DNA of 12,962 nt from QYOJ01 sp964642545. Its GTDB lineage: Bacteria; Bacteroidota; Bacteroidia; Bacteroidales; FEN-979. Positions 1-7,190 of this stretch are shown here, piece by piece (positions within the stretch are counted from its first letter, which is position 1; each line of letters starts with the position of its first letter). The position numbers and the translations under genes were made by a program. The stretch lies in assembly GCA_964642545.1 (NCBI GenBank), contig CAZXQU010000076.1, positions 1 through 12,962 on the forward strand, in the 5' to 3' direction. The notes under the pieces are model-generated. The model ran no database searches, had not been told where the DNA came from, and saw only the letters and a program-made list of their open reading frames with translations.

Positions 1-1
1 C

Positions 2-574
2 TGCGAGAAAGTATGCCCTACCCATGCCATAACCATGCAGGAACGGAGATCGGGAAATGTATATATTTCGAAAACAAAGGCGGGAAGCACCATGGTACAT
101 GCCCGCTTGGATATTGCTGCTGAAAATTCGGGAAAACTGGTCGCAAAAGTTAAGAACGACGCGAAAGCGATAGCATTGGCTGGAAATAAGCATTTTATTA
201 TTGTTGACGGTTCGCCCGGTATCGGGTGCCCAGTGGTTTCTTCTTTGGCAGGCGCCAATTATGTCATTTTAGTGACAGAACCAACGATGTCGGGATTGCA
301 CGACTTAAAGCGAGTCTATGCCGTGATTAAAAGATTTCGTATCAAGGCAGGATGTATTATCAACAAGTGCGACCTGAACAACGAGAAAACATCAAAAATT
401 AAATCTTTCCTCCAGGACGAACAGATTGGCCATTTAGCTGATATTCCTTACGATTCCATCTTCTCAGACGCCATGATTGAGGAGAAAACCATCGTTGAAA
501 TAGAATCTCCACTGAAACATTTGGTGGAAAGTATTTGGGAAAAAGTAAAAGAACAACTAATAAAAAAAAACTAG
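2..574 (+). CDS. MinD-superfamily P-loop ATPase with inserted ferredoxin domain, 3' part
   Basis: The gene runs off the left edge; its frame is open from base 2, so the first ATG at 35 is internal. The first visible residues, CEKVCP, are the last two cysteines of a [4Fe-4S] ferredoxin motif. The rest matches the C-terminal half of the MinD/Mrp-like ATPases that carry a ferredoxin insert: a STMVHARLDIAAENSGK stretch, a Walker B-like strand FIIVDGSPGIGCPV, the VTEPTMSGLHDLKRV segment, and INKCDLN in the nucleotide-base position. Known members are about 280-300 residues, so roughly the first 100, including the Walker A loop, are missing here. Such proteins occur in anaerobes, often as adjacent pairs near NifX/NifB-like genes, and probably handle Fe-S clusters or electron transfer; the exact substrate is unknown. 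The stop TAG is part of a CTAG that also ends a reading frame on the other strand. The family is clear; the role is inferred. Confidence 0.85.
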   Translation, partial: CEKVCPTHAITMQERRSGNVYISKTKAGSTMVHARLDIAAENSGKLVAKVKNDAKAIALAGNKHFIIVDGSPGIGCPVVSSLAGANYVILVTEPTMSGLHDLKRVYAVIKRFRIKAGCIINKCDLNNEKTSKIKSFLQDEQIGHLADIPYDSIFSDAMIEEKTIVEIESPLKHLVESIWEKVKEQLIKKN

Positions 575-669
575 CACAGCCTATCCAACATCTCTTCAGG
601 AACAAATTTCCCATCAGGGCAGCCGGATATTTCATGTCCGTAAAACCCAAATTGACTTCTGAATGTGCG
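571..669 (-). other. Coding-like remnant of unknown identity
   Basis: Between the ATPase gene and the kinase a 33-codon minus-strand frame, bounded upstream by a TGA and without a start codon, reads as plausible protein: GFYGHEISGCPDGKF followed by VPEEMLDRLC and a stop. Its TAG shares the CTAG at 571-574 with the stop of the convergent ATPase gene. An AGGAGG sits on the minus strand at 683-688, seven bases after the kinase stop. The frame next to it (CDAHSEVNLGF) would join the remnant only through a one-base frameshift. I do not recognise the family. It may be the decayed 3' end of a small gene that followed the kinase, or a chance open frame. Confidence 0.2.
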
Positions 670-695
670 TCACACAGTATAACCTCCTAGTTTTA

Positions 696-3600
696 TTACT
701 TGAAATACTTTTTTATTAAAGCTTTCAACAAGGCAATATCAACAGGCTTTGAAATATAATTCGTACATCCAGCTTCCAGTGCCTTTTCCCTGTCACCAGA
801 AAGTCCAAAGGCTGTTTGTGCAATAATAACCACCTCTTTGTTAAATTGCCGGATTTGACGTGTGGCTTCATATCCATCCATATCCGGCATCCTGATATCC
901 ATCAGCACCAGGTCCAGGCCGGGGTTGTTGCGACAAATGTTAACGGCTTCCTCGCCAGTGATTGCATTTACTATTTCGGCGCTATAACTTTCCAATGCCG
1001 CTGAAAGAAATAGTGATGAAGCTTCATCATCTTCTACGAGCAATATGTTCAGTCCCGAAGCTGCGGGATCGATTTGATTCTCATCTTTAGCAACCGAAAC
1101 GGGTTCTTCAATGATGGGTTTCGTCTCCGGTTCTGCATTGTAAGGCAAGGTGAAATAAAATGTTGAGCCCTTCCCAAGCTCGCTTTCAACCCAAATCTTA
1201 CCGCCCAACATTTCAATATACGCTTTCGAAATGGATAGTCCCAATCCCGCACCTTCATAAGCTCTGGTCATCGATTCGCTACCCTGCCTGAACCTTTCAA
1301 AAATGATTCCTTTCTTTTCATCAGTAATGCCATCACCCGTGTCTTTCACAAAAAACTCAAGGTATTTGCCCTTTTTCTCATAACCAAATTCAATCGAGCC
1401 TGCGTAGGTGAATTTTGTGGCATTACCGACAAGGTTGGTTAGAATGGCATAGATTTTCTCGCGGTCAGATTTAATGATGGCTTCTTTTGACGGAAGGGCA
1501 TTTTTAACTATAAGCTGCATTCCATTTTCCTCAACCTTTGTCTTAAAAAAGTTATAAACGAAGTTGATTTGCTCATTCACGTTTGTTTCCGAAATGGAAG
1601 TTTCCATTTGTCCCGATTCAATTTTCGAGATACTGACAATAGCGGTGATGATATTGAGCATACGTTCGCCGCTTTTTTCAATAATGCCGAGATACTACTT
1701 CTGTTCTGCACCCGTCAAATCAGGTTCTTTTAAAATTTGGGCGAACCCCATGATGCCGTTCATTGGAGTTCTGATTTCGTGGCTCATATTGCAAAGAAAC
1801 GCTGATTTCAGGCGGTCGCTTTCTTCAGCTTTTTCTTTGGCTTTGAGTAATTCTTCTTCAGCAAGTTTGCGTTGTGTTATATCCTGTGCTGCACCCCAAA
1901 GTCCATTGGTCTTGCCTTCTTTGTCCAGTTCTGTCTCGCCCCGTACCCACATCCATCCGTTACTACCATCATTCCTCACCGTTTTCAACTTAAGTTCGTA
2001 TGGAATTCCGGTTTCTCTGGTTCTGGCAAGTTAAGTTGATAAAAGTTCCCAACTCTCGGGAGTAAACAATTTCATGTGTTCGGTGTAAGGTGGGGGTGGG
2101 AGCGCAGGATCAAAACAATACATTTTGTAAAGTTCCTCCGTCCAAACCACCTCATCGGTTTCAATGTCTAAATACCAACTGCCTATATGGGTGATTTGTT
2201 GTGCTTTTTTAAGTTCTTGTTCGCTCCTACTCAACTCTTTTTCAATTTTCTTGCGTCCGGTAATATCTTCTTTTACAGCGACATAATGGATGATTTCACC
2301 TTTCTCATTTATGATGGGAAAAATAGAAGCATACTCCCAGTAAAGTTCTCCGTTTTTCTTTTTGTTGTGAAATTCGCCGAACCATTGCTTGCCTGAAGAG
2401 ATAGTATCCCAAAGAATCTTGTATTCGCTTTTTGGTTTTTCTCCTGATTTAAATATTCGTGGATTTTTACCAATCAGTTCATCCAGCAAATATCCAATAA
2501 TTTCAGCTATTTTCGGATTTCCGTATTCAATGTTGCCATCTTTATCTGTTATTACAATAGAAACAGGGCTTTGCTCCACTGCGCGTGATAATTTTAAAAG
2601 CGATGACTCAGCTTTTTTGCGTTCAGTTATATCAACAATGTACCCTCTTGTTTGTACAAGTTCGCCCGACACATTAAAAATGCCGATGGCGTTTATGATT
2701 GCAGATAGTGTTCTGCCATCTTTAGTCAAATAATCCACTTCGTAATTTTCAACTTTTCCGTTTTGTTTTACCCTGCGGAGCAGTTCTTTACGGTCATCGG
2801 GGTTTTTATAGAGATCCGTAATATTAAATTTTTCGGTGAGAGATTTATTTTCAAAGCCAAACATTTCGAGGAATGTTTTGTTACAGCTAAAAATTTCCCC
2901 TTCAACCGAAACTACGTAATCGGCCGAAATATCATTTTCGAAATATTCACGGAGGTCGCTTCTGCTTTTTCGCAAGGCTTCCAAGGCACTACGGGCTTCG
3001 GTAACTTCTCTCTGAATACCGAAATGCCCGGCAATTCGTTTTTGGTCATCATACAAACAAATGTAATCTCCTTCAATAATCATATCGGTTCCATCGAATT
3101 TTTTTTCATGGGTATCGATATGCAGGTGTCCTGCATCAAAGAATTCTTTCCAAACCTGACGGCCTTGTTCGATGTAGTGTGCAAAAGCATCAGCAGGAGT
3201 TAATCCAAGATATTGTTCTTCAGTTGCGCCATACTGATCGAGCATCATAAAGAAAAACCCATCTAAAGATTGTGCAAAAAAGAGGCTGAGGCGTTCTTCA
3301 CTTTCTTTTAGCTTTTCTTCTAACAGCTTACGTTCGGTGATGTCAACCGCTGTAATAAAGCAATTCGCACCATTTTCTGAAACTATTCCTGTCAAGTGCA
3401 GAATCAGCTGAGGATTAGCATCGCTTAGCATAGTCAGCTCGCAGCTTTCTTTGGTATTACTGTTCAATACTTTCTCTAGAAAAAGCAGAAAGACTGGTTT
3501 CGAATTAAAGGAAATAAAAAGATTAAACATCCTGTTTTTTAACTGCGACCGATCTTTACCCAGCATTTTTGCTCCGGCAAAGTTCATCTCCAATATTTCA

Positions 3601-3725
3601 CCTTCAGGGGAAATGGTAAAATATCCTGATGATGCAAAATCGTATAATTGAGCGTATTTTTCGGCATCATTTTCTGCCTTTTGACGCAGGATGGCGGCTT
3701 CTGATTTGTTACTGATTTTTGCCAT
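696..3725 (-). pseudogene. Hybrid sensor histidine kinase (5 PAS, HisKA, HATPase_c, receiver), broken by two nonsense codons
   Basis: One frame of 1,010 codons encodes a multi-PAS hybrid kinase, but it contains a TAA at codon 565 (2031-2033) and a TAG at codon 677 (1695-1697). Domains in order, with codon numbers: PAS1 about 20-130, PAS2 145-243 (apparently shortened), PAS3 255-370, PAS4 375-495, PAS5 (PAS_3 type) from 505 across the first stop to about 620; a short coiled linker; HisKA with MSHEIRTPMNG and the phospho-accepting His at about 649, cut by the second stop; HATPase_c with N box NLVGNATKFT, G1 VKDTGDG and G2 GAGLGLSISK; receiver about 892-1009 with LLVEDDEAS, phospho-acceptor Asp about 943 in LMDIRMPDMDG, and the conserved Lys in YISKPVD. 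Homology continues smoothly across both stops with no frame change, so these are substitutions. No transmembrane segment is apparent, suggesting a cytoplasmic sensor. The catalytic residues survive, which fits recent inactivation. The downstream pieces have no obvious start sites. Sequencing error or read-through are the alternatives. Confidence 0.88.
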
Positions 3726-3759
3726 TGTTTCTAAGGTGAAAGCCAGGGCTTTGTTGAAC

Positions 3760-3791
3760 CAAAGATATTTAATTGTGATTGAGGAAGCAAG
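3760..3791 (-). promoter_or_regulatory. Bacteroidota-type promoter of the sensor kinase
   Basis: Reading the minus strand, CTTG (3788-3791), a 20-bp spacer and TATCTTTG (3760-3767) match the Bacteroidota -33/-7 consensus TTTG and TAnnTTTG. The predicted start of transcription is near 3756, giving a leader of about 30 bases. It shows that the broken kinase has its own transcription signal and need not depend on hipBA. No hairpin-plus-T-run terminator for hipA was found in the 157-bp gap 3726-3882. Confidence 0.45.
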
Positions 3792-3882
3792 TAATGATAA
3801 TTCAGGTGACCCGGGATTAGAGTGACAACGGGAAGAAACCGTATTAAACAGAGGACAACTGTAGTGAGGGATAAAAGGAACT

Positions 3883-5133
3883 TCAGAGCCGAAAAGCAGA
3901 TTGCATGAGTTCTATTTCGGAAGAAGAGATCCCAAGTTGTTTTGCTGTTTTCCGCCATGTGCCAACGGCCGCCGTAACCTGATCGAGAACAGACCGGGCC
4001 TCATTAAGATCCAGTCTGAAATATTCACATACACTCAAAGCAAGGTTAAAATCAAGAGCTCCGCTGCTGTCATCTATATTCAGCGCAAGTTCTTCTTTGT
4101 CAGTAGAAGGATTTACATCGAATGCGGGGCTTAACCTCCATACATCGTTTTCAATGATGAAACCATGGTTACGTAAATGATCATCTGTGTTGGAAACAGC
4201 AATATTAAAAACGATCCTTCGCCATAACTGTTCCAGATCCTCTTTGATGTTTCCACCATGGTTTTGGATGAAAATAGAAAGGTCAAGATAACTTGCCCGG
4301 TTGTCGCGGATAGTGGTTTCATTATTTCCTGTAATGGTCATGGCAGAAGCGAAATGTACACGTTCTCCGTTCATACGGTCAAACCGTTTGGTAAAGAATG
4401 TAAAGTAGTTGCCGGCAACTTTCTCAATCCTGGATTCTGACATAAGAATACCCGCAGCCAAGGTAAGCTTGTAAGCCAGAAATTCCCACTTGGCTTTATC
4501 AATCGTGTCGTTCCTGGAAGGAAATTTTGCGATCCAGAGATGGCCGTTCTTATCTATAATGTTTGCTTTTGGCCTAGCACCCCCTAATGACGATCCCGGT
4601 GCCATCAGCATGATCAGCCACTTATTCAATTCTTTCGTATCCTTATCTGATTCTACAAGACTTGCAATGCGCTGCAATTCTCCGACTGATGTCCAGGGCG
4701 GAATGGGAGAGTGGCAATCATTATCTAGAAATGGTCCATCAGGATCCAGTTTAAAACGGAGCGCCCCCATTCTACATGTATCTGCAACTCCAAGCAGAAA
4801 GTCTATGTCGTACAAAACACGTGCAGTTTTCCCATGTGTCTTAACTAACTGAGAAGCTCTTTTCTTCATCAGAGTTCTTCCCCAGGTATCCGGCATGGAA
4901 TCAACAAATATTCCGAAATTTTCATTTTTAGCTGGATACTGAGGCCCGGAGAACATGCCTATATCAGGATCAAGAAGAAATAGGTTCTTCCCTTTCAGCC
5001 ATTGTTCATCATATTCAAAGCTGAAGGATTTTCGTCCTTTTCCCTGGTGGGCAGATAAAATCCCGATGAATACCGGTTCCTGCATCCTACGCCAATGAGC
5101 GTATGCAAAAATGTCTGTTTTGGCTATCTTCAT
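3883..5133 (-). CDS. hipA: HipA-family toxin kinase of a type II toxin-antitoxin pair
   Basis: The 416-residue product is full length for HipA (E. coli about 440). Known HipA kinases phosphorylate aminoacyl-tRNA synthetases or other translation proteins and cause growth arrest or persistence. Visible kinase features: glycine-rich SSLGGARPKA at 181-190, holding the serine in the place of the E. coli autophosphorylation site; the nucleotide-binding lysine in IAKFPS (K203); the catalytic loop NTDDHLRNHGF (about 315-325, D317 aligning with E. coli D309); and the metal-binding aspartate in SPAFDVNP (D339). An N-terminal HipA_N-like part covers roughly residues 1-130. The catalytic residues I can recognise are present, so the toxin looks active. 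The ATG is two bases after the hipB stop, so translation is probably coupled to the antitoxin. The target cannot be read from the sequence. Confidence 0.92.
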   Translation of the reverse strand: MKIAKTDIFAYAHWRRMQEPVFIGILSAHQGKGRKSFSFEYDEQWLKGKNLFLLDPDIGMFSGPQYPAKNENFGIFVDSMPDTWGRTLMKKRASQLVKTHGKTARVLYDIDFLLGVADTCRMGALRFKLDPDGPFLDNDCHSPIPPWTSVGELQRIASLVESDKDTKELNKWLIMLMAPGSSLGGARPKANIIDKNGHLWIAKFPSRNDTIDKAKWEFLAYKLTLAAGILMSESRIEKVAGNYFTFFTKRFDRMNGERVHFASAMTITGNNETTIRDNRASYLDLSIFIQNHGGNIKEDLEQLWRRIVFNIAVSNTDDHLRNHGFIIENDVWRLSPAFDVNPSTDKEELALNIDDSSGALDFNLALSVCEYFRLDLNEARSVLDQVTAAVGTWRKTAKQLGISSSEIELMQSAFRL

Positions 5134-5135
5134 AA

Positions 5136-5432
5136 TTACCTTTTCCCGAGAAGTTCAATATCCTGAAGCTTTTTCCCCAGCTCATCATCTGCAGCCAGTT
5201 TCAAAAAATCGTCCTGCAAACCAAGTACCCGTAAAACATTGAAAACTGCCCCAATGGAAACACCTGGGCTACCCTTTTCTATCAGGTATAATGTATTTCT
5301 GCCAATGTTTGCCCGTTCTGCAACCTGAAGGGTTGTAAGTTTCCGGCGTTTTCGTGCAAGCTTTACATTTTCCCCGAAGATCTCCAGTATCTTTAGATGT
5401 TTGGGGAATAGCAATTGCTTCTTTAATTTCAT
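5136..5432 (-). CDS. hipB: HipB-like XRE-family antitoxin and repressor
   Basis: This 98-residue protein has one Cro/C1-type helix-turn-helix, about residues 19-75: GENVKLARKRRKLTTLQVAE, then RANIGRNTLYLIEKG, then the VLRVLGLQDDF helix typical of HipB. In the family HipB binds HipA, holds it inactive and represses the operon. A basic N-terminal stretch precedes the domain, and the C-terminal tail (residues 80-98) is charged, as in HipB proteins whose tail is protease-sensitive. It is the first gene of the hipBA operon, read away from mnmE. The chosen ATG lies inside a palindrome that is the likely operator, which supports autoregulation. The identity rests on the domain plus the adjacent hipA; alone it would only be called an XRE regulator. 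Confidence 0.88.
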   Translation of the reverse strand: MKLKKQLLFPKHLKILEIFGENVKLARKRRKLTTLQVAERANIGRNTLYLIEKGSPGVSIGAVFNVLRVLGLQDDFLKLAADDELGKKLQDIELLGKR

Positions 5433-5448
5433 AATGTATTATATTATG
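5430..5448. promoter_or_regulatory. Palindromic operator candidate of hipBA
   Basis: The 19-bp sequence CATAATGTATTATATTATG is an inverted repeat with arms of nine bases and a single mismatched pair around a central T. It covers the hipB start codon and the predicted transcription start, so a bound HipB dimer would block the promoter. Further upstream, TACTA and TAGTA (about 5457-5481) form a second, looser inverted pair between the -7 and -33 boxes. That HipB is the binder is inferred from its autoregulatory role in E. coli. Confidence 0.45.
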
Positions 5449-5450
5449 TG

Positions 5451-5485
5451 CAAATATACTAATATTGTTTGAAATATAGTACAAA
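5451..5485 (-). promoter_or_regulatory. Bacteroidota-type promoter of hipBA
   Basis: On the minus strand TTTG (5482-5485), 23 bp of spacer and TATATTTG (5451-5458) match the -33 TTTG and -7 TAnnTTTG consensus. Transcription would begin near 5447, leaving a leader of about 15 bases with no Shine-Dalgarno sequence. The start point falls in the palindrome at 5430-5448. The operon therefore need not rely on read-through from mnmE, which ends 92 bp before the hipB ATG. Confidence 0.5.
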
Positions 5486-5494
5486 TAATAATTG

Positions 5495-5521
5495 AAAAAA
5501 GCATTAACGAACAGTTTGTGC
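5495..5521 (-). terminator. Weak intrinsic terminator candidate after mnmE
   Basis: Three bases past the mnmE stop, the minus strand carries GCACAAACTGTTCGTTAATGC followed by six T. The arms pair as GCA/TGC and AAC/GTT with a two-base mismatch between them. The place and T-run fit a terminator but the stem is poor, so this is tentative. Confidence 0.25.
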
Positions 5522-5524
5522 AGA

Positions 5525-6922
5525 TTACTTTCCGATGCAGAACCTTCCGAAAATATTCCCCAGGATCTCATCGGTTGTGATCTCTCCGGTAATTTCACCC
5601 AAATGGTAAAGTGCCTGTCGGATATCGATTGTTGAAAGGTCGGGAGGTAATCCGTTTAGAAATCCTTCACGCACATTTTGTATGGCTTCGAGAGCTCGCT
5701 GAAGGGCTTCCAGGTGACGGGTATTGGAGACGATTACCCCATCGGAGATGTGATGCTCTTTGACAGTCTTGAGGAGACTCTCCGCAATCATGTGGATATT
5801 CTCTTTGCGCTTGGCCGAGACAAATATCGTTTCGTGCTCAACGAATTTTTGAAATCCATGAGGAAGTTCTGAAAGCAAATCCATCTTGTTGCCAATGAGG
5901 ATTAAACGCTTCTTCGGATTTTCAAGAACATCACCAAATTCAGATATCGCTGATTCCACATTTTTATATGAATCCCGGGTTGCATCAAACAGATAGAGAA
6001 TGATCGAGGCCTCTTCAATCTTTGTCCAGGTACGATCAATTCCCATTGTCTCGATCTGATCTTCAGATGCTCTTAGTCCGGCCGTATCAATGAAGCGAAA
6101 ATTAAACCCTTCCAGAACAATCGTATCCTCAATGGCATCCCGTGTCGTTCCGGGAATCTCGGATACGATGGCTTTCTCTTCATTCAACAAGGTATTCAAT
6201 AAGGTTGACTTTCCTACATTGGGTTTTCCGATGATGGCGACTGGAATCCCTCTTTTGATCACATTCCCCAGGGAAAACGACTGAACCAGTGTAGAGAGTT
6301 CAGTCTCAAGTTCATCCAACAGAAGGAAAAGTTCGGATCGTGATGCAAATTCCACCTCCTCTTCGCTGAAGTCCAGTTCCAGTTCTATCAGAGAGGTGAA
6401 ATTTACCAGTTTCTGTCGTAACTCCTTGATCTTCTTAGAAAATCCACCCCGCATTTGCGCAAGGGCAAGATCATGGGCCGACTGGGAGGAGGATGCGATC
6501 AGGTCGGCTACAGCTTCGGCCTGGGAGAGGTCAAACTTGCCATTAAGAAAGGCACGTAACGTAAATTCACCTGGTTTGGCAAGCCTGCATCCTGCATGAA
6601 TCAGGGCATCAAGGATCTGTTGCTGAATGAATTCAGAACCATGACAGGAGATCTCAACAACATCTTCTCCGGTATACGAGTGTGGAGCTTTGAACAGGCT
6701 GATAAGTACCTCGTCGATAACCTGTTGGCTTTCGAATATTAAACCATGGTGAATGGAGTAGGGGAGTGCGCTTGCACAGGAAAACTCAGGATTAGATGCG
6801 CGGAAAATTTTGCTGCAGATTGCATAAACATCAGATCCTGATAATCTAATCACAGCAATCGCTCCTGTCCCGGGGGCAGTTGAAAGAGCACAGATGGTAT
6901 CAGTGATATCGTATAGGGCCAT
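5525..6922 (-). CDS. mnmE: tRNA uridine-34 modification GTPase MnmE
   Basis: MnmE works with MnmG to install the (carboxymethyl)aminomethyl group on the wobble uridine of certain tRNAs, using methylene-tetrahydrofolate, FAD and GTP. The 465-residue product has the usual layout: an N-terminal folate-binding domain starting ALYDITDTICALSTAPGTGA, a helical domain, and an inserted G domain with G1 GKPNVGKST (about 232-240), G2 TTRD (259-262), G3 DTAGL (279-283) and G4 NKMD (345-348). It ends in FCIGK, holding the invariant C-terminal cysteine. I start at the ATG at 6920-6922; a TTG two codons upstream is open but lies inside the predicted -7 box. It is divergent from sucD and stands upstream of hipBA. 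mnmG is not in the window. All motifs are intact. Confidence 0.97.
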   Translation of the reverse strand: MALYDITDTICALSTAPGTGAIAVIRLSGSDVYAICSKIFRASNPEFSCASALPYSIHHGLIFESQQVIDEVLISLFKAPHSYTGEDVVEISCHGSEFIQQQILDALIHAGCRLAKPGEFTLRAFLNGKFDLSQAEAVADLIASSSQSAHDLALAQMRGGFSKKIKELRQKLVNFTSLIELELDFSEEEVEFASRSELFLLLDELETELSTLVQSFSLGNVIKRGIPVAIIGKPNVGKSTLLNTLLNEEKAIVSEIPGTTRDAIEDTIVLEGFNFRFIDTAGLRASEDQIETMGIDRTWTKIEEASIILYLFDATRDSYKNVESAISEFGDVLENPKKRLILIGNKMDLLSELPHGFQKFVEHETIFVSAKRKENIHMIAESLLKTVKEHHISDGVIVSNTRHLEALQRALEAIQNVREGFLNGLPPDLSTIDIRQALYHLGEITGEITTDEILGNIFGRFCIGK

Positions 6923-6925
6923 ATG

Positions 6926-6933
6926 CAAATTTA
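6926..6933 (-). promoter_or_regulatory. -7 box of mnmE, three bases before the ATG
   Basis: TAAATTTG on the minus strand is a full match to TAnnTTTG and ends three bases before the mnmE ATG. By the usual Bacteroidota spacing, transcription would begin at or next to the A of the ATG, giving a nearly leaderless mRNA. The heptamer array directly upstream supplies TTTC at a 22-bp spacing (6956-6959) as a possible -33 element. Confidence 0.35.
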
Positions 6934-6995
6934 CGAATTACGAAATACGAAATACGAAATAGGAAATATGAAACACGAAACACGAAACACGAAAC
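6933..6995. repeat. Heptanucleotide tandem array, nine units
   Basis: Nine consecutive 7-bp units in strict phase: ACGAATT, three ACGAAAT, AGGAAAT, ATGAAAC, three ACGAAAC. The array changes gradually from ACGAAAT to ACGAAAC, as expected from unit-by-unit duplication. It directly abuts the mnmE -7 box. A related array in opposite orientation lies at 7191-7222. Confidence 0.88.
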
Positions 6996-6998
6996 TTA

Positions 6999-7053
6999 TA
7001 ATGGCATAGTGGCTGCGTTGCCGCTGCCATTAGTTCGCGCAAGTTATTGCACG
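6999..7053. other. Two adjacent hairpins in the mnmE-sucD divergent region
   Basis: First hairpin (6999-7032): TAATGGC and GCCATTA pair perfectly, and inside them GTGGC and GCCGC pair with one G-U around the loop TGCGTT. Second hairpin (7036-7053): CGCGCAA and TTGCACG around GTTA, with one mismatch that becomes a G-U pair in the minus-strand RNA. Neither is followed by a T-run, so they are not terminators. By the predicted promoters neither lies in an mRNA leader, so protein binding or a mobile-repeat origin are open alternatives. Confidence 0.4.
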
Positions 7054-7077
7054 TGTTTGATCAATTTTATGGAATAG

Positions 7078-7109
7078 TTTCGATATTTCTCCCATAATCT
7101 ATATCTTTG
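7078..7109 (+). promoter_or_regulatory. Candidate sucD promoter with long leader
   Basis: TTTC (7078-7081), 20 bp and TATCTTTG (7102-7109) fit the Bacteroidota pattern, with a perfect -7 box and one mismatch in the -33. The leader would be about 112 bases. It contains a 10-bp direct repeat TATTAATGTA (7131-7140 and 7149-7158) in the loop of a possible stem between GAAAGACGA (7115-7123) and TCGTCCTTC (7167-7175), then a heptamer array up to the ATG. Confidence 0.4.
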
Positions 7110-7190
7110 AGGCCGAAAGACGAGTCTATCTATTAATGTATGTAGAAGTATTAATGTAAAGAGGCTTCGTCCTTCTAACTTCTAGTTTTC

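Noticed and set aside
634..690. Plus-strand 18-codon open frame after the ATPase gene
   Set aside because: It is very short, has no recognisable signal and overlaps the remnant on the other strand; nothing supports translation.
696..3725. Reading the three open segments of the kinase as three separate genes or as a novel split phosphorelay
   Set aside because: All segments share one frame, the stops fall inside PAS5 and HisKA domains, and the downstream pieces would begin at internal methionines without promoter or ribosome-binding signals.
696..3725. Stop-codon reassignment as explanation of the interrupted kinase
   Set aside because: Both TAA and TAG would have to be sense codons, but neighbouring genes end at TAA, TAG or TGA at their expected lengths and contain none internally.
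3731..3958. Minus-strand 75-codon frame with a hydrophobic stretch
   Set aside because: It overlaps the 3' end of hipA in another frame and the kinase promoter; the hydrophobic run reflects AT-rich noncoding sequence.
6923..6928. TTG start two codons upstream of the mnmE ATG
   Set aside because: The ATG gives the conserved ALYDITDTI start, and the TTG lies in the predicted -7 box.
6933..6995. CRISPR array
   Set aside because: Units are 7 bp, directly adjoining and without spacers; no cas gene is present.
6990..7060. tRNA or small structured RNA, suggested by GTTCGCGC next to hairpins
   Set aside because: No acceptor stem, anticodon arm or CCA arrangement can be built around it.
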